A DNA stretch of 64,000 nt, from the NCBI RefSeq assembly GCF_000424285.1, contig NZ_AUJP01000019.1, positions 1 through 64,000 of the forward strand, read 5' to 3'. Positions 63,591-64,000 of the stretch are shown here, in pieces. The stretch is from Butyrivibrio sp. MB2005. GTDB taxonomy: Bacteria > Bacillota > Clostridia > Lachnospirales > Lachnospiraceae. A model generated the notes under the pieces. The model searched no databases, was not told where the DNA came from, and saw only the letters and a list, made by a program, of their open reading frames with translations. The first letter of the stretch is position 1. Each line of letters opens with the position of its first letter. The translations under genes and the position numbers were made by a program.

Positions 63591-64000
63591 ATGGCAAAGA
63601 AAGTAAAGAACACAAGAAAATGCGGCGTGCTTATGCCCATTTTCAGCCTTCCGTCAAAGTACGGGATCGGCACATTTTCCAAGGAAGCATACGAGTATGT
63701 AGATTTCCTTGCAGACGCAGGTCAGAGTTACTGGCAGCTTCTGCCTCTTGGACCTACAAGCTACGGAGATTCTCCGTATCAGTCATTCTCAACCTATGCA
63801 GGCAATCCCTATTTTGTGGATCTTGAGAAGCTCGTCGAGGAGGGCTATCTTAAGGCTGCAGATCTTGAGAAGGTTAATTTTGGAACAGATCCTGAGCACG
63901 TTGATTATGAGCGTCTTTTCAAGAACCGTTATGTTGTTTTGGAGACAGCTTATGTGAACAGCGGTCTTTCAGAAAACAGTAAGAAAAAACCAAAGGCAGA
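63591..64000 (+). CDS. malQ: 4-alpha-glucanotransferase, 5' part (runs off the window)
   Basis: The first 136 codons of amylomaltase, which transfers glucan segments in maltodextrin and glycogen metabolism. CGVLMPIFSLPSKYGIGTF, FLADAGQSYWQLLPLGPTSYGDSPYQS and AGNPYFVDLEKL are characteristic of GH77. The ATG at 63591 is preceded by GAAGGACAA. The frame is open to the last base. Confidence 0.93.
   Translation, partial: MAKKVKNTRKCGVLMPIFSLPSKYGIGTFSKEAYEYVDFLADAGQSYWQLLPLGPTSYGDSPYQSFSTYAGNPYFVDLEKLVEEGYLKAADLEKVNFGTDPEHVDYERLFKNRYVVLETAYVNSGLSENSKKKPKA

Overview
The window looks like a chromosome segment of a butyrate-forming, low-GC Gram-positive of the Lachnospiraceae, closest in style to Butyrivibrio or Pseudobutyrivibrio. 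This is inferred from the Ptb/Buk butyrate pair, the dense c-di-GMP signalling genes, the YesM/YesN-type two-component pair next to a sugar ABC transporter, strong purine-rich ribosome binding sites and frequent TTG/GTG starts. No rRNA, tRNA or CRISPR array was recognised. Nearly all genes are on the + strand; the exceptions are the transposase, a LytTR regulator, dapF, an anchored solute-binding-like protein and a small acidic protein.

Layout. 1-1641: a complete IS4-family element. 1678-7800: a phosphorelay cluster made of a soluble hybrid kinase, two seven-TM proteins that carry dimerisation and receiver domains but no ATPase domain, a lone receiver, and a C-terminal HD-GYP output. 7802-18788: a LytTR regulator, a small membrane protein plus CACHE-HAMP-GGDEF cyclase operon, and a 2460-residue repeat-rich surface protein. 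19043-22630: thioesterase, HD-GYP protein, ptb and buk. 22722-31698: YesN/YesM pair and a sugar ABC importer with two binding proteins. 31897-37002: secA, prfB and a glycosyltransferase. 37003-38404: a gene-free, repeat-dense stretch. 38405-45270: a propeller-like protein with a GT-C-type membrane protein, hisC, a small membrane protein, a methyltransferase and a secreted protein. 45459-51234: an HTH regulator, dapF, and the pheB-hom-ask amino-acid cluster. 51329-64000: guaB, two more GGDEF proteins, glnS, a DUF2225 protein, a TetR regulator, a PfkB-type kinase and the start of malQ.

How it may work together. The most striking region is 1678-18788. The small surface protein operon (8814) and the giant surface protein (11406) are preceded by the same 47-bp block (four mismatches) containing inverted TACG-N5-TGAA half-sites, each followed after exactly 18 bp by TATAAT. 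Both proteins share a YDG-type domain and a VLGA(K/R)R motif near a C-terminal membrane segment. With a LytTR regulator directly beside the first promoter and a cyclase inside the first operon, this looks like a surface-adhesin regulon wired to c-di-GMP and to the neighbouring split phosphorelay. The wiring is inference; the shared promoter block and protein motifs are visible in the sequence.

Other points: a three-copy structured repeat with compensatory stem changes, 73-bp and 114-bp tandem arrays in the gene-free stretch, attenuator-like leaders before ptb, secA and prfB, a prfB without the usual programmed frameshift, and altered catalytic motifs in GlnS, the PfkB-type kinase and one seven-TM phosphorelay protein.
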